A DNA stretch of 64,000 bases from Vagococcus proximus (GCF_029143285.1 NZ_JAPDSH010000004.1:149933-213932); one strand, 5' to 3'; positions 1 to 12,571 are shown, numbered from the stretch's first letter. Made by a program: numbers and translations. The notes: generated by a model not told the origin, from the sequence alone.

Positions 1-231
1 ACTCTCGTTCCTTTGGAAGAAGTACGTGCCATAGTAGAACAAACAGACTTGCCTATTGTTGCCATTGGCGGGATTAATGAGACGACTATTCAAACCATTT
101 CAGGTATGGAAGTGTCTGGTGTCGCTATTGTTAGTGAGATTATGTATGCTAAGTCTGTTTCTCAAAAAGTAGTCGATTTAAAATCATGTGTAAAAAAGAT
201 GAAAGAGGGAGAATTAAATGAGTATCAATAG
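1..231 (+). CDS. thiE: Thiamine phosphate synthase, C-terminal fragment
   Basis: The reading frame is open from the first base, so only about the last 76 residues of the protein lie in the window. The visible part carries the ThiE phosphate-binding segment PIVAIGGIN followed by SGVAIVSEIM, which closes the TIM barrel of thiamine phosphate synthases. The enzyme joins hydroxymethylpyrimidine diphosphate and thiazole phosphate to make thiamine monophosphate. Its end overlaps thiD by 14 bases, indicating translational coupling in one operon. The N-terminal half cannot be judged. Confidence 0.85.
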   Translation, partial: TLVPLEEVRAIVEQTDLPIVAIGGINETTIQTISGMEVSGVAIVSEIMYAKSVSQKVVDLKSCVKKMKEGELNEYQ

Positions 232-1045
232 TACGCCACAAGTGGTATCAATTGCAGGGAGTGATTCTGGTGGTGGAGCAGGTCTACAAGCAGACTTGAA
301 GACGTTTCAAAATAGAACTGTTTTTGGCATGACCATCGTAGTCGCGTTAACTGCTCAAAATACACTGGGTGTTCAAGGCAGCTACCCCATTCCGACAGCT
401 TTTGTGGAGGAACAATTTAAATCACTCGCTGCCGATTTTAAAATAGGTGCAGCCAAAACAGGGATGTTGTTTGATAAAGAGCACGTAAAATGTGTAGTTG
501 ATAATCTTAAGGCTGTCGATTTTGGTCCATTAGTCGTAGATCCTGTAATGATAGCTAAAGGAGGTCATACGTTATTGGATACGGACGCAATCGACTTGAT
601 TAAAACTGATTTACTACCGATTGCTTATGTAGTGACGCCCAATATTCCAGAGGCTGAAGTTTTGGTAGGGTATCCCTTAACAAATGATTTAGAGATAATG
701 CAAGCAGCTCAAGATATCCAATCATTAGGTGTGAAGAATGTGATTATTAAGGGTGGACATTTATTAGAATCGCAATCAAGAGATTATATTTTGTTAGAGT
801 CAGGGGAGCGTTACTGGTTGGTGAGTGAGAGATTGGAGACTGTCAAAACTCATGGTACAGGAGACACCTTTTCGGCTTGTATTGCTGCTGAATTAGCAAA
901 AGGTCAACCCATTAAAGAGGCTATCCTAACAGGAAAGCAATTTATCCAAGGGGCAATTTCTAATGCGATTGATGTGGGACACGGACATGGTCCTACAAAT
1001 CACTGGGCACAACTAGAAGAAACAATCTCTGTTATAGAAGAGTAG
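218..1045 (+). CDS. thiD: Hydroxymethylpyrimidine/phosphomethylpyrimidine kinase
   Basis: This 275-residue protein has the usual ThiD length. It opens with IAGSDSGGGAGLQADLKTF, the pyrimidine-binding stretch of the ribokinase-like fold. Near residues 212-216 it has HGTGDTFSA, with Asp216 as the expected catalytic base. ThiD phosphorylates HMP and HMP-P to HMP-PP, the substrate of ThiE, so the overlap with thiE makes functional sense. The start follows the Shine-Dalgarno-like aaagaggga inside the end of thiE. Transcription ends at the hairpin just downstream. Confidence 0.93.
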   Translation: MSINSTPQVVSIAGSDSGGGAGLQADLKTFQNRTVFGMTIVVALTAQNTLGVQGSYPIPTAFVEEQFKSLAADFKIGAAKTGMLFDKEHVKCVVDNLKAVDFGPLVVDPVMIAKGGHTLLDTDAIDLIKTDLLPIAYVVTPNIPEAEVLVGYPLTNDLEIMQAAQDIQSLGVKNVIIKGGHLLESQSRDYILLESGERYWLVSERLETVKTHGTGDTFSACIAAELAKGQPIKEAILTGKQFIQGAISNAIDVGHGHGPTNHWAQLEETISVIEE

Positions 1046-1063
1046 TGAGGATTATATACTAAA

Positions 1064-1096
1064 AAACCAGCTGAAAAAGTTTCAGCTGGTTTTGTT
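1064..1096. terminator. Bidirectional terminator between thiD and the ABC transporter
   Basis: A perfect 13-bp inverted repeat (1064-1076 with 1080-1092) with a 3-base loop is flanked by A and T runs. It can terminate thiD on the plus strand and the ABC transporter gene on the minus strand, as the two genes converge here. Confidence 0.85.
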
Positions 1097-3450
1097 TATT
1101 CTGAGCGTAATGCCGTAACTGGGTCTTTTTTAGAAGCCATCTTAGCTGGGATTGCGCCACCAATCATAGTTAAAACCACACTAATTAAGATTAAGATACC
1201 GGCATGTACAGGGTTTAACTGTGCCACATTTTCTAAGTCTGCTAGGTTTAAGAAGACTTTATTGATAGGAATAGTTAAAAGATACGTGATAGCAATACCA
1301 AGCGAGCCAGAGAAAAGTCCGACAATGAACGTTTCGGCATTGAAAACTCGTGTGACATCTTTTTTACGTGCACCAAGCGAACGAAGGACACCAATTTCTT
1401 TTGTTCGCTCTAATACAGAGATATAGATGATAATTCCAATCATAATCATAGATACGAGTAATGAAACACCTGCAAAGGCAATCAAAACAATCGTAATACC
1501 ATCCATAATATTACCTGTTAAATCAACCATCATGGCTGCTAGATCGGTGTAAATAATTTTGTCTTTTTCTTTTTTACCTTTGTTCCATTTATCTAAATAA
1601 GTAATGACTTTATCTTTTGATTCAAAGTTTTTAGGGTGAATATCAATTCCAACCGGCATTTCTGTCGCACCAAGTTGTGCTAAAATCTGTGTTTTTGTCG
1701 CAAGTGTTGGAGTGGGCATTGCGTCTTCTGGTCTAAAGCGAGAACTTTCCTTTTCAGGAGCTTTATCATCACCAAAAGGTTGTCCGGTTAAGATATTAAA
1801 GTCTGTTTCTTTTTGAGCTTTAACAACATTAGAAGCTAAGGCCTCTTTTATAACAGTTTGCGCTAAGGTATCACTGTATACAATCCCTTCAGGAAGAGTT
1901 GAGATTGAGGCATCTTCTTTAATTCGGATGATAGAACTTATTGTTAGTTCCGTATTGTTGTCACTGTTTTTTAATACATCTAAGTCCTCTTTTGATGACT
2001 TGACTTGATAGAGATTTCCTTGCTCTTGATACAAGTCATTATTATGAACTAACTGGTATTTTTTCCCAACAATATCACTAAAGTCAATCGGGTTTAATTT
2101 ATCTAGTCTAAAGCCGAGTTCCGTTAAAACAGTATTTGGCATCTTATTCGATTCATCGACAATTAAAGCTAACTCGGTTTCATTTTGAGGCAATTGTCCA
2201 GCAAGTACGTCATAGTTTGTTTCTAGGTAGGTTGTATCAAATGATTTTTTCTTTGTAGGGTAACTAGAAAAAGGCAATTGACTTGTGTTGATTAATTTTG
2301 GCTCTTTGGCTGTAGGGTCCAGTAGAGACAGGTTAAGTTGACGTGTGTAGTTAATGCCTTCGACTAACTGACGGTCTAACTTATCAATATAGCTTAAATA
2401 CTTTTCAGATAATTTATTTTTATGTTGAACCGTCTCTTCTTCTAAATCTACAGGGAAGAGTTGTTTCTTATCTGTAAATTCTTTCGTACCCGCTTTAGTC
2501 GAATCAGGTCGTTTGTGCATGCTTTGCATTTGTGTCCCTATTGTGATGGGGTAGTTAGCTAGAGAGCCTTTTTCAAAATCACTGACTTGTTTATTAAAGC
2601 CATTGGATAAGGATAAGACAAGTGCTATACCGATGATACCAATACTTGAAGCAAAAGCGGTCAAACCCGTTCGCCACTTCTTAGTAATAATGTTATTTCC
2701 AGATAGTTTTAAAGCTGTAAAAAAACTCATACTTGTTTTTTTAGGTTTATATTTTCGACGAGTAGGGGACGGCTCATAAGGATTACTATCAGATAAGACC
2801 TGTCCATCAGAAAATCGAATGATACGGTCGGCATAAGCCTCTGCTAGTTCAGGGTTATGGGTCACCATTAAGACTAATTTGTCTTTAGAGATGGACTGGA
2901 TGAGCTCCATAATCTGTTCGCTCGTGTGAGTATCAAGAGCACCAGTCGGTTCATCGGCTAGGATAACTTCTGGGTTGTTAGCCAGAGACCGAGCAATCGC
3001 GACACGTTGCATTTGTCCACCAGATAATTGATTAGGTTTCTTTGTAACGTGATCAGCTAATCCCACTTGTTCTAAAACGTCCAATGCTTTTCGTTGTTTA
3101 ATTTTTTTCCTTACACCTGAAAGGGTCATTCCCATTTCCACGTTGTCGGCTACAGATAGGTGTGAAATTAGATTATAACTTTGAAATATGAAGCCTACAC
3201 TGTTATTACGATAGGCATCCCAGTCGCTATCCTTAAATTCTTTAGTACTGGTTCCTTGAATAAGCAAGTCGCCAGAATCATAGCGATCAAGTCCACCGAT
3301 AATATTAAGTAGTGTGGTTTTACCTGAGCCGCTTGGCCCAAGTATGGCAACAAATTCATTTTTTCTAAAGGTTAGACTCACGTCATCTAAAGCAAGTTGA
3401 TGAAAGTCTCCTGTTATGTATTCTTTTTTTAAGTGTTGTAATTCAATCAT
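1096..3450 (-). CDS. ABC transporter, fused ATPase and FtsX-like permease
   Basis: This 784-residue protein joins a MacB/LolD-type ATPase to an FtsX-like permease. The ATPase has Walker [10 protein letters not shown] at 38-46, signature LSGGQ at 142-146 and Walker B VILADEP at about 162-168. The permease has one membrane helix near 262-285, a large extracytoplasmic domain at about 286-648, and three further helices near 652-678, 705-730 and 747-770. Such transporters often handle antimicrobial peptides or cell-envelope compounds; the substrate here is unknown. The start has a good ribosome site (ggaggc, 6 bases upstream). The gene is divergent from a two-component system, with phased repeats between them, so control by that system is likely (inference). 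Confidence 0.88.
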   Translation of the reverse strand: MIELQHLKKEYITGDFHQLALDDVSLTFRKNEFVAILGPSGSGKTTLLNIIGGLDRYDSGDLLIQGTSTKEFKDSDWDAYRNNSVGFIFQSYNLISHLSVADNVEMGMTLSGVRKKIKQRKALDVLEQVGLADHVTKKPNQLSGGQMQRVAIARSLANNPEVILADEPTGALDTHTSEQIMELIQSISKDKLVLMVTHNPELAEAYADRIIRFSDGQVLSDSNPYEPSPTRRKYKPKKTSMSFFTALKLSGNNIITKKWRTGLTAFASSIGIIGIALVLSLSNGFNKQVSDFEKGSLANYPITIGTQMQSMHKRPDSTKAGTKEFTDKKQLFPVDLEEETVQHKNKLSEKYLSYIDKLDRQLVEGINYTRQLNLSLLDPTAKEPKLINTSQLPFSSYPTKKKSFDTTYLETNYDVLAGQLPQNETELALIVDESNKMPNTVLTELGFRLDKLNPIDFSDIVGKKYQLVHNNDLYQEQGNLYQVKSSKEDLDVLKNSDNNTELTISSIIRIKEDASISTLPEGIVYSDTLAQTVIKEALASNVVKAQKETDFNILTGQPFGDDKAPEKESSRFRPEDAMPTPTLATKTQILAQLGATEMPVGIDIHPKNFESKDKVITYLDKWNKGKKEKDKIIYTDLAAMMVDLTGNIMDGITIVLIAFAGVSLLVSMIMIGIIIYISVLERTKEIGVLRSLGARKKDVTRVFNAETFIVGLFSGSLGIAITYLLTIPINKVFLNLADLENVAQLNPVHAGILILISVVLTMIGGAIPAKMASKKDPVTALRSE

Positions 3451-3491
3451 AGAAAGCCTCCTCTTTACTCACTATATTGTAACACGCAACT

Positions 3492-3531
3492 GTGAACTAT
3501 ATGTTAACAAAGGAGTTAATAGTGAGTTAAT
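3492..3531. promoter_or_regulatory. Four phased GTNAAY repeats, probable response-regulator site
   Basis: In the divergent intergenic region the six-base units GTGAAC (3492), GTTAAC (3503), GTTAAT (3515) and GTTAAT (3526) recur at 11, 12 and 11 bases. This places them on one face of the helix. OmpR-family regulators typically bind direct repeats with this spacing. The adjacent gene encodes such a regulator, so self-regulation and control of the ABC transporter are plausible. Confidence 0.5.
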
Positions 3532-3577
3532 CTTTATGTTATAGTATAGTAATTATCTAGGTGTAAAGGAGAACGGT

Positions 3578-4255
3578 ATGGTTAAGATATTGGTAGCAGA
3601 AGATGATTTAGAACTTAAAAACTTATATATAGAAGTGTTATCAGGTGTGGGATATGAGGTTATCGAGGCAACGAATGGTAAAGAAGCGTTGTTAGAATTA
3701 GAAAAAAATCGAATTGATCTTGTTATTTCAGATGTGATGATGCCTGAAATAGACGGTTTAGAACTGACAGAGTCCATCCGTTTATCGAATAAAACGATTC
3801 CTATTTTAATGATTTCAGCAAAAGATACTTTTAGGGATAAGGAAGCTGGTTTTATGGTCGGGACAGATGACTATATGGTAAAACCTGTTGATATTAACGA
3901 AATGCTGCTCCGAGTAAAAGCGTTATTAAGACGGGCGCAAATTTTAACCGATCATCAATTGACGTTCGGTGAAACCATCTTAGAGTTAGATGAACTAAAG
4001 GTGATGTGGAAAGGCAGTAAACTTATACTACCTCAAAAAGAATTTCTGTTGTTATACAAACTAGCGTCTTCACCAAATAAAATATTCACGCGGCAGCAGT
4101 TAATGGATGATATCTGGGGTCTGAATTCGGAAACTGACCCACGAACAGTTGATGTCCATATTAATCGGCTGCGAGACAAGTTAGCAAGTAATCCAGAATT
4201 AGCGATTAAAACTATAAGAGGGCTAGGGTATAAGTTAGGGGAAAGAGATGCATAA
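3578..4255 (+). CDS. OmpR-family response regulator
   Basis: A 225-residue protein with an N-terminal receiver domain (acidic pair Asp9/Asp10, phosphorylation site Asp52 in ISDVMMPE, conserved Lys in MVKPVD). The C-terminal OmpR/PhoB winged helix at about 130-222 contains DPRTVDVHINRLRDKL and the terminal TIRGLGYKL. It is a DNA-binding transcription regulator activated by the kinase encoded next. The ATG is preceded by aaaggag. The gene overlaps the kinase gene by 8 bases, so the two are co-translated. Confidence 0.92.
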   Translation: MVKILVAEDDLELKNLYIEVLSGVGYEVIEATNGKEALLELEKNRIDLVISDVMMPEIDGLELTESIRLSNKTIPILMISAKDTFRDKEAGFMVGTDDYMVKPVDINEMLLRVKALLRRAQILTDHQLTFGETILELDELKVMWKGSKLILPQKEFLLLYKLASSPNKIFTRQQLMDDIWGLNSETDPRTVDVHINRLRDKLASNPELAIKTIRGLGYKLGERDA

Positions 4256-5291
4256 AAAACATTCGGTAAAGATGATTTTAGCATTCTCTATTAGTGTGTT
4301 CGTCATTGTAAGTTTGACGACTCTTTTAGTAGGGTCTGCTATGTATTATTTAATTAAACATGATTACTTAAGAGGCTATAGTCATTTAGCTGTGATTGGA
4401 GTTCTTTGTTTATCAAGTATTTTTATTAGTACAATCGTGGCTCATAGTTTAGGAAAATGGTTATTTTCATCTTTTGCCGTGTTGAATAAAGCGACAAAAG
4501 AAGTAGCCCAAGGTGATTTTTCTATTCGAATAGAAGAAGATAATTGGATTGATGAAGTGGCAGGTTTGTCACAAAATTTCAATATTATGGTGAGCGAGTT
4601 AGGGAAGATAGATAACATGAGGCAAGAGTTCATCGCTAACATCTCTCATGAATTAAAAACACCGATTGCCGCGATTGACGGCTATGCTTCTTTATTAAAG
4701 ACACCAGGGTTAAGTGAAGAGAAAAAAGCTGACTACATAGAACGTATTGTCGTGAGTGCGAGACGTTTAAATTCGTTATCTAGTGATATTTTATATATGT
4801 CGAAATTAGATAACCAAGAAATAAAGGAAAAAGAGACGTTTTTTTCTCTCTCGGAAGAAATTAGACAAGTGCTTTTACTATTAGAAACCTGTTGGTCAGA
4901 GAAAGAAATTGAGTTGGACATCGAGATTGAGGATATTGAAATTGTAGGGAATAAAGAACTTTTGCAACACGTTTGGCAAAACATCCTAAGCAATGCCATT
5001 AAATTCTCTGATAAAGGTGGAAAAATAACAGTTTGTTTGAAAAAAAACTCAGATAAAATAACATTTTTAGTGAAGGATGAAGGATGTGGCATGACGTTAA
5101 GCGAAATCGAGCGTGCGACAGAAAAGTTTTACCAAGGAGATAGCTCTAGAAGTAACCAAGGAGCCGGCTTAGGTCTAGCCATGGTAAGTCGTATTGTAGA
5201 GTTAGTAGAGGGTCGTATGGCAATTGAAAGTGAAAAAAATCAAGGAACAATCGTTAGGATAGAACTTTATGAAAGCAAGCATTTACCATAA
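4248..5291 (+). CDS. Sensor histidine kinase
   Basis: This 347-residue protein has two close membrane helices (about 9-35 and 45-66) with almost no extracellular loop. A HAMP linker follows at about 70-120, then a HisKA domain with His134 in ANISHELKTPIAAI. The HATPase domain has the N box WQNILSNAIKFS and the G boxes DEGCGM and GAGLGLAMV. The short outside loop suggests an intramembrane-sensing kinase that may sense through its ABC transporter partner, as seen in bacitracin-type modules; this last point is inference. A short inverted repeat (ttaccat...atggtaa) follows the stop codon. Confidence 0.9.
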   Translation: MHKKHSVKMILAFSISVFVIVSLTTLLVGSAMYYLIKHDYLRGYSHLAVIGVLCLSSIFISTIVAHSLGKWLFSSFAVLNKATKEVAQGDFSIRIEEDNWIDEVAGLSQNFNIMVSELGKIDNMRQEFIANISHELKTPIAAIDGYASLLKTPGLSEEKKADYIERIVVSARRLNSLSSDILYMSKLDNQEIKEKETFFSLSEEIRQVLLLLETCWSEKEIELDIEIEDIEIVGNKELLQHVWQNILSNAIKFSDKGGKITVCLKKNSDKITFLVKDEGCGMTLSEIERATEKFYQGDSSRSNQGAGLGLAMVSRIVELVEGRMAIESEKNQGTIVRIELYESKHLP

Positions 5292-5351
5292 TATAATTAT
5301 GGTAAACTGCATAAATTAGAACATATGTTTATTTTAGTTGTAAAAATATCT

Positions 5352-5390
5352 GTTGAAAACGGTTGCCTTTTGTAACAGGTGTGATATAAT
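5352..5390 (+). promoter_or_regulatory. bgl operon promoter with overlapping cre site
   Basis: TTGCCT (5363-5368) and TATAAT (5385-5390), 16 bases apart, form a clear sigma-A promoter. TTGAAAACGGTTGCC at 5353-5367 matches the CcpA catabolite-repression element at 13 of 15 positions and overlaps the -35 box. Repression when glucose is present is therefore expected. Confidence 0.7.
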
Positions 5391-5416
5391 GTTTTCAAGG
5401 CAACAAACATAGCACA

Positions 5417-5492
5417 GGATTGTTACTGATTCGATCAGGCATAACCTACTTTAATTTACTACTTTTTGTGGTTTATTAGAGTAGGTTTTTTT
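5417..5492 (+). promoter_or_regulatory. RAT antiterminator and overlapping terminator upstream of bglG
   Basis: The 30-base sequence at 5417-5446 (GGATTGTTACTG ... CAGGCATAACC) is a ribonucleic antiterminator of the BglG/LicT class. Its last bases overlap the left arm (AACCTACT, 5443-5450) of a terminator whose right arm, AGTAGGTT (5480-5487), runs into a T tract. Binding of the antiterminator protein would stabilise the RAT hairpin and allow transcription into bglG, giving autoregulation. Confidence 0.85.
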
Positions 5493-5510
5493 ATTGGAAG
5501 GAGGTAGACT

Positions 5511-6347
5511 ATGAAATTTCTTAAAAAAATTAATAATAATGTTGCTTTTGCTAATGATGAAGATGGGACAGGTTATATTGTTTTAGGAAAAGGTATTGGC
5601 TTTTCATTAAAAGAAGCGGATGAGATTCCTGATGATGTGATTGATCGTCGGTATATTTTAAAAGATGATGAGAGTGATAATCAAGATATAGAAGTTTTAC
5701 AAAATATGGCTTCAGATGTTGTTGCGATTACGAGTAAGGTCAGTGAACTTGCAAAAAAAAGGCTCGACATTGAATTTGACAATGCTCATTATCTTATATT
5801 GGCTGATCATATCGACTTTGCAATAAAAAGACAAGAACAAGGTATTGAGTATCCAGTATTAAATTATTGGGAATTAAGAAAAATACACCCTGAAGAATTT
5901 GCTTTAGCTGGAGAAGCTCTTAATCTTATTAATGATGGGCTGGGTCATAAACTTGATGATTCTGAACTTGAATTTTTAACAAATCATTTTGTAAATGCGT
6001 CTAATAAAGACAGCACCTTAAGTGATACAGTACATGTTATTAAACTGATTAAACAAATTGTTAAATTAGTGGAGTATCAATTTCAAATGTCGTTAGATCC
6101 TAATCAATTCGCACATGGTAAATTTGTTAATCATTTACGCTATTTTATGTTACGGAAATTATACAGCCAATCCTATGCGAATGAGATGGATGAAGACTTA
6201 GTACAAATGTATAAAATGAAATACCCTGAAGAGTATCAGATGGCTGAAAAAATATCAGACTTTCTGCATATGAAAGAGGGGTGGACGATATCGGTAGAAG
6301 AAAAAATTTACCTAACCGTTCACTTAAAACGAATAAAATCAATATAG
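5511..6347 (+). CDS. BglG/LicT-family transcription antiterminator
   Basis: A 278-residue protein of the BglG/LicT family. The N-terminal CAT RNA-binding domain (about 1-56) begins MKFLKKINNNVAFA and contains GKGIGFSLK. Two PTS regulation domains follow (about 65-170 and 171-278) with conserved histidines such as in LILADHIDFAI. It binds RAT RNA and prevents termination when the beta-glucoside PTS is active. Two RAT sites, one before this gene and one before the PTS gene, share the core ACTGATTCGATCAGGCAT, consistent with one protein acting on both. Confidence 0.93.
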   Translation: MKFLKKINNNVAFANDEDGTGYIVLGKGIGFSLKEADEIPDDVIDRRYILKDDESDNQDIEVLQNMASDVVAITSKVSELAKKRLDIEFDNAHYLILADHIDFAIKRQEQGIEYPVLNYWELRKIHPEEFALAGEALNLINDGLGHKLDDSELEFLTNHFVNASNKDSTLSDTVHVIKLIKQIVKLVEYQFQMSLDPNQFAHGKFVNHLRYFMLRKLYSQSYANEMDEDLVQMYKMKYPEEYQMAEKISDFLHMKEGWTISVEEKIYLTVHLKRIKSI

Positions 6348-6356
6348 TCACTATTT

Positions 6357-6449
6357 GGCTTGTAACTGATTCGATCAGGCATTACTGAATAATGAATATA
6401 AGTAGGAGAACGTTTAGGTCTCTTTACTTATTTTCATTATTCTTTTTTT
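6357..6449 (+). promoter_or_regulatory. Second RAT antiterminator and terminator upstream of the PTS gene
   Basis: A second RAT (6357-6386) repeats the core of the upstream one. It is followed by a terminator with arms GAATAATGAA (6387-6396) and TTCATTATTC (6433-6442) and a run of T. It uncouples expression of the PTS and glucosidase genes from bglG unless the antiterminator is active. Confidence 0.82.
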
Positions 6450-6475
6450 ATAAAAAAAATTAAGGAGTGAGAAAA

Positions 6476-9822
<3,347 letters not shown>

Positions 9823-9829
9823 ATAAATG

Positions 9830-9866
9830 AAAAAGAAGAGATACTGTTCAGTATCTCTTCTTTTTA
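9830..9866 (+). terminator. Terminator of the beta-glucoside operon
   Basis: Perfect 15-bp inverted repeat (9830-9844 with 9851-9865) closing on a 6-base loop. The right arm itself ends in a T run. Confidence 0.88.
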
Positions 9867-9952
9867 TGTAATGCGCTTTCAAAAAGTGATTGTACTCCTT
9901 AAAAAAATGTGTTCTAATAATAGATGGTAAAAAAAGTTTTATAGGAGGTTTT

Positions 9953-10591
9953 ATGGTTAAGGATAAAAGTTTATTTTGGTTAGCAGCAATGTATCTTATT
10001 CAAACAATCACGTGGACAGTTTTAGGAGTGTCAGATCCTCTGCAGATGGTCGCTACGTTTATGGCACTTACATGTGTCTTTCTAATCGCAAAAGGGAATA
10101 AATGGAATTTTGTTTTAGGCTTTATTAGTAGTTTTGTCTTCATGCTATCTGCCTGGAATAATGGTATAAAGGGTGAAGCACTTGTTCAGCTAGGGTATAT
10201 TGTATTTGATGTTTTTGGTATTTATATGTGGTATCGTTTTGGTAAAGAATATGATGCTGAGGATAAGACAAGTGCACTCTCTGTCAAAGAAGTTACGGGT
10301 GCAGTTATCGGTTCAGCTCTTATTTTTATAGTATTACTCTCAACAGTCTCTAATTCTTGGGTCGATGCAACGGCAGGTGCCGTAGGGCTTCTTGCCATGT
10401 ATTTTACAGCTCGAAAATATAAATATGCTTTTGTGGCTTGGGTTGCAGCAAATGTCTTCCAAGTAGCCGTATGGATGAGTCTACATCATAATGATGGGTT
10501 TGCTACAGGTGTGATGTACTTTGTATTTCTTGCCAATTCGTTATATGGCCTATATTTATGGGTATTTAAAAAAGAACAAGTACGCGATTAA
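9953..10591 (+). CDS. pnuC: Nicotinamide riboside transporter PnuC
   Basis: A 212-residue membrane protein with about seven hydrophobic helices. It carries the PnuC signature region WNNGIKGEALVQLGYIVFDVFGIYMWYRF and a second repeat near the end, LANSLYGLYLWVFK. It takes up the NAD precursor nicotinamide riboside by facilitated diffusion. The ATG at 9953 is preceded by ataggagg, 6 bases away, which argues against the longer frame upstream. It stands alone between two terminators. Confidence 0.9.
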   Translation: MVKDKSLFWLAAMYLIQTITWTVLGVSDPLQMVATFMALTCVFLIAKGNKWNFVLGFISSFVFMLSAWNNGIKGEALVQLGYIVFDVFGIYMWYRFGKEYDAEDKTSALSVKEVTGAVIGSALIFIVLLSTVSNSWVDATAGAVGLLAMYFTARKYKYAFVAWVAANVFQVAVWMSLHHNDGFATGVMYFVFLANSLYGLYLWVFKKEQVRD

Positions 10592-10620
10592 ACTACTCAA
10601 ATTTGAGTAGTTTTTTTTAT
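10590..10620 (+). terminator. Terminator of pnuC
   Basis: A perfect 12-bp inverted repeat (10590-10601 with 10602-10613) followed by eight T. The left arm begins inside the pnuC stop codon. Confidence 0.85.
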
Positions 10621-10651
10621 TTTGGTCAAATTCTTAATATTTTGTGAATAT

Positions 10652-10667
10652 AGTTTGATAATCAAAG
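10652..10667. promoter_or_regulatory. FabT operator, upstream copy
   Basis: AGTTTGATAATCAAAG is a palindromic box matching the FabT-type operators of lactic acid bacteria (family knowledge: AGTTTGA-N-TCAAA core). It lies about 20 bases before the -35 box of the fab promoter. An identical copy lies after the -10 box. Confidence 0.75.
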
Positions 10668-10684
10668 TATTTTTGTTTAAAGTA

Positions 10685-10713
10685 TTGCTTTTTTTATTTT
10701 GCTGTTTTATACT
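10685..10713 (+). promoter_or_regulatory. fab operon promoter
   Basis: TTGCTT (10685-10690) and TATACT (10708-10713) with 17-base spacing. The two identical FabT boxes flank it, one upstream and one just downstream of the expected start of transcription. Confidence 0.7.
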
Positions 10714-10726
10714 TCGTTTATCAAAT

Positions 10727-10742
10727 AGTTTGATAATCAAAG
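10727..10742. promoter_or_regulatory. FabT operator, downstream copy
   Basis: Identical to the upstream box (AGTTTGATAATCAAAG). It lies between the -10 box and fabT, where bound repressor would block transcription of the whole operon, including fabT itself. Confidence 0.78.
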
Positions 10743-10764
10743 TAATTAAAAAGGAGGCGACGTG

Positions 10765-11205
10765 ATGGATAAAAGAATCGCACAGGTAAATGATTATCTG
10801 GTAGCGGTGTTTAACGATATTTTATCAATCGAAGAGTCAGAGTTACAGTCAGGTCAGTTTTCAGACATTTCAGTAAAAGAGATGCACACGATTGAAGCTA
10901 TTGGTTTACATGATACTAAAACATCAAGTGAAGTAGCGGAAAAGTTATCGATAACTGTGGGCACATTGACTGTGGCCATTAATAATTTAGTTAAAAAAGA
11001 CTATGTTGAGCGTGTAAGAACAGATGAAGACCGTCGTGTTGTTCGCTTGAAATTGACGAATAAAGGACGATTATTTTACCGTGCACATGCACAATTCCAT
11101 AAAAATATGGTAGAGGCTGCGTTATCAGATATGAGTGAGGAAGAACAAGACGCGATCTCCAAAGGATTGAAAAATCTTCATGCTTTTTTACAGAGACATT
11201 ATTAA
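10765..11205 (+). CDS. fabT: MarR-family fatty acid synthesis repressor FabT
   Basis: A 146-residue MarR-family winged-helix protein. The recognition region TSSEVAEKLSITVGTLTVAINNLVKKDYVERVRTDEDRRVV is typical of FabT. In lactic acid bacteria FabT bound to long-chain acyl-ACP represses the fab genes. I prefer the ATG at 10765, 7 bases after aaggagg, over the GTG at 10762. It is the first gene of the fab operon, directly behind two FabT boxes, so the circuit is self-regulating. Confidence 0.93.
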   Translation: MDKRIAQVNDYLVAVFNDILSIEESELQSGQFSDISVKEMHTIEAIGLHDTKTSSEVAEKLSITVGTLTVAINNLVKKDYVERVRTDEDRRVVRLKLTNKGRLFYRAHAQFHKNMVEAALSDMSEEEQDAISKGLKNLHAFLQRHY

Positions 11206-11217
11206 GAGGAGCATTCT

Positions 11218-12204
11218 ATGCTTAAAAGAAAGACGATACTATCTATACAAGGGGCAGCAAAGGCATTACCGAGTAGAAGAGTAAGCAATCATGATTTAAT
11301 GCAACATTTGGATACAACAGATGAGTGGATTGTATCACGTACAGGGATTAAGAATCGTTACGTTGTTACAGATGAAACGACGGCAAGCTTGTCTGTTGAT
11401 GTGGCTAAACAACTTATAGAGACACATAACTTATTGCCAGAAACACTTGATTTTATTATCGTAGCAACAATGACACCTGATTTTGCAACACCATCTGTAG
11501 CGGCATTAGTTCAACGAGACATAAAGGCTGTCAATGCCATGGTTCTAGATGTCAGTGCGGCGTGTTCTGGTTTTGTATCGGCGCTTTCTGTCGCTGAAAA
11601 ATATCTTGTGAGTAGAACGTATAAGAAAGGCCTAGTTATTGGTGCTGATTGTATGTCTAAGCTCATTGATTGGCAAGACCGGAGTACGGCTGTATTGTTT
11701 GGTGACGGGGCAGCAGGTGTTCTAGTAGAAGCCACTGACACTAAATCATCGTATGATTATATCGAATCTTTAAAAGGAGTCGGTGAAATGGCGGATTCTT
11801 TAATAGGAGGAGAGCAAGTAAATACAAGTCTGTATGCAATGAATAAACATACACTTACACCGTATTTAACTATGAACGGACGAGATATTTTTGATTTTGT
11901 TAGCAGGACCGTTTCAAAAGCTATTAAAGAGTTACCTTCAGATGAGCTGAGTTCATTTGAGTATGTGGTTGCTCATCAAGCGAATTTGAGATTACTGTCT
12001 ACGTTAAGTAAAAATACAGGTATTTCAAGTGACAAATTCTTAACAAATATTGAGCACTATGGGAATACATCAGCAGCATCTATCCCAATTTTATTAGCGG
12101 ATAAGATAGAAGATGGTACATTAAAATTAGGGAGTAATCAAAAAGTATTATTGGCTGGTTTTGGTGGAGGCCTTTCTTTTGGTCTGATGTCTGTACAACT
12201 CTAA
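11218..12204 (+). CDS. fabH: 3-oxoacyl-ACP synthase III
   Basis: A 328-residue KAS III. The catalytic triad is visible: Cys116 in SAACSGFVSAL, His253 in AHQANLRLL and Asn283 in YGNTSAASI. The enzyme starts fatty acid synthesis by condensing an acyl-CoA primer with malonyl-ACP. It lies 12 bases after fabT with aagaggag before its ATG, in the standard Lactobacillales order. Confidence 0.96.
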   Translation: MLKRKTILSIQGAAKALPSRRVSNHDLMQHLDTTDEWIVSRTGIKNRYVVTDETTASLSVDVAKQLIETHNLLPETLDFIIVATMTPDFATPSVAALVQRDIKAVNAMVLDVSAACSGFVSALSVAEKYLVSRTYKKGLVIGADCMSKLIDWQDRSTAVLFGDGAAGVLVEATDTKSSYDYIESLKGVGEMADSLIGGEQVNTSLYAMNKHTLTPYLTMNGRDIFDFVSRTVSKAIKELPSDELSSFEYVVAHQANLRLLSTLSKNTGISSDKFLTNIEHYGNTSAASIPILLADKIEDGTLKLGSNQKVLLAGFGGGLSFGLMSVQL

Positions 12205-12260
12205 AACAGAATTAACTATAAAAAAATAAAATAATTTAAAACCTTTAGGAGGAATTTAAC

Positions 12261-12494
12261 ATGTCAAGTTTCAATAAAATTCAAGAGATTATTATCGATC
12301 AATTAGGAAAAGAAGAAAATGAGGTTACGTTAACAACAAGTTTTAAAGAAGGGTTAGAAGCAGATAGCTTAGATGTTTTCCAAATCATTAATGATATCGA
12401 AGATGAATTTGATGTTAAATTTGAATCGGATGATGACTTCAGTACCGTTGGTGATGTGGTTACTTTTGTAGATGAACAATTGAAAACTAAATAA
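12261..12494 (+). CDS. acpP: Acyl carrier protein
   Basis: A 77-residue acidic protein with the 4'-phosphopantetheine site Ser36 in EADSLDVFQII. It carries the growing acyl chain between the enzymes of this operon. The ATG follows aggagg. A weak hairpin downstream may set a different level of expression for acpP than for the genes after it. Confidence 0.95.
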   Translation: MSSFNKIQEIIIDQLGKEENEVTLTTSFKEGLEADSLDVFQIINDIEDEFDVKFESDDDFSTVGDVVTFVDEQLKTK

Positions 12495-12502
12495 TAACGT
12501 AT

Positions 12503-12547
12503 AAAAAAGTAGCGTCAAACACATGTGTTGATGACTGCTTTTTTATT
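12503..12547 (+). terminator. Imperfect hairpin with T run between acpP and fabK
   Basis: Arms at about 12503-12518 and 12528-12544 pair imperfectly around the palindrome CACATGTG and are followed by TTTTTT. It looks like a leaky terminator or RNA-stabilising 3' end for the acpP transcript; the downstream genes clearly belong to the same pathway. Confidence 0.5.
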
Positions 12548-12571
12548 AAAACTAAAATTGAGGAGAAAAGA

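Noticed and set aside
9870..9884. A cre site upstream of pnuC (ATGCGCTTTCA)
   Set aside because: Only one half of the palindrome matches the consensus.
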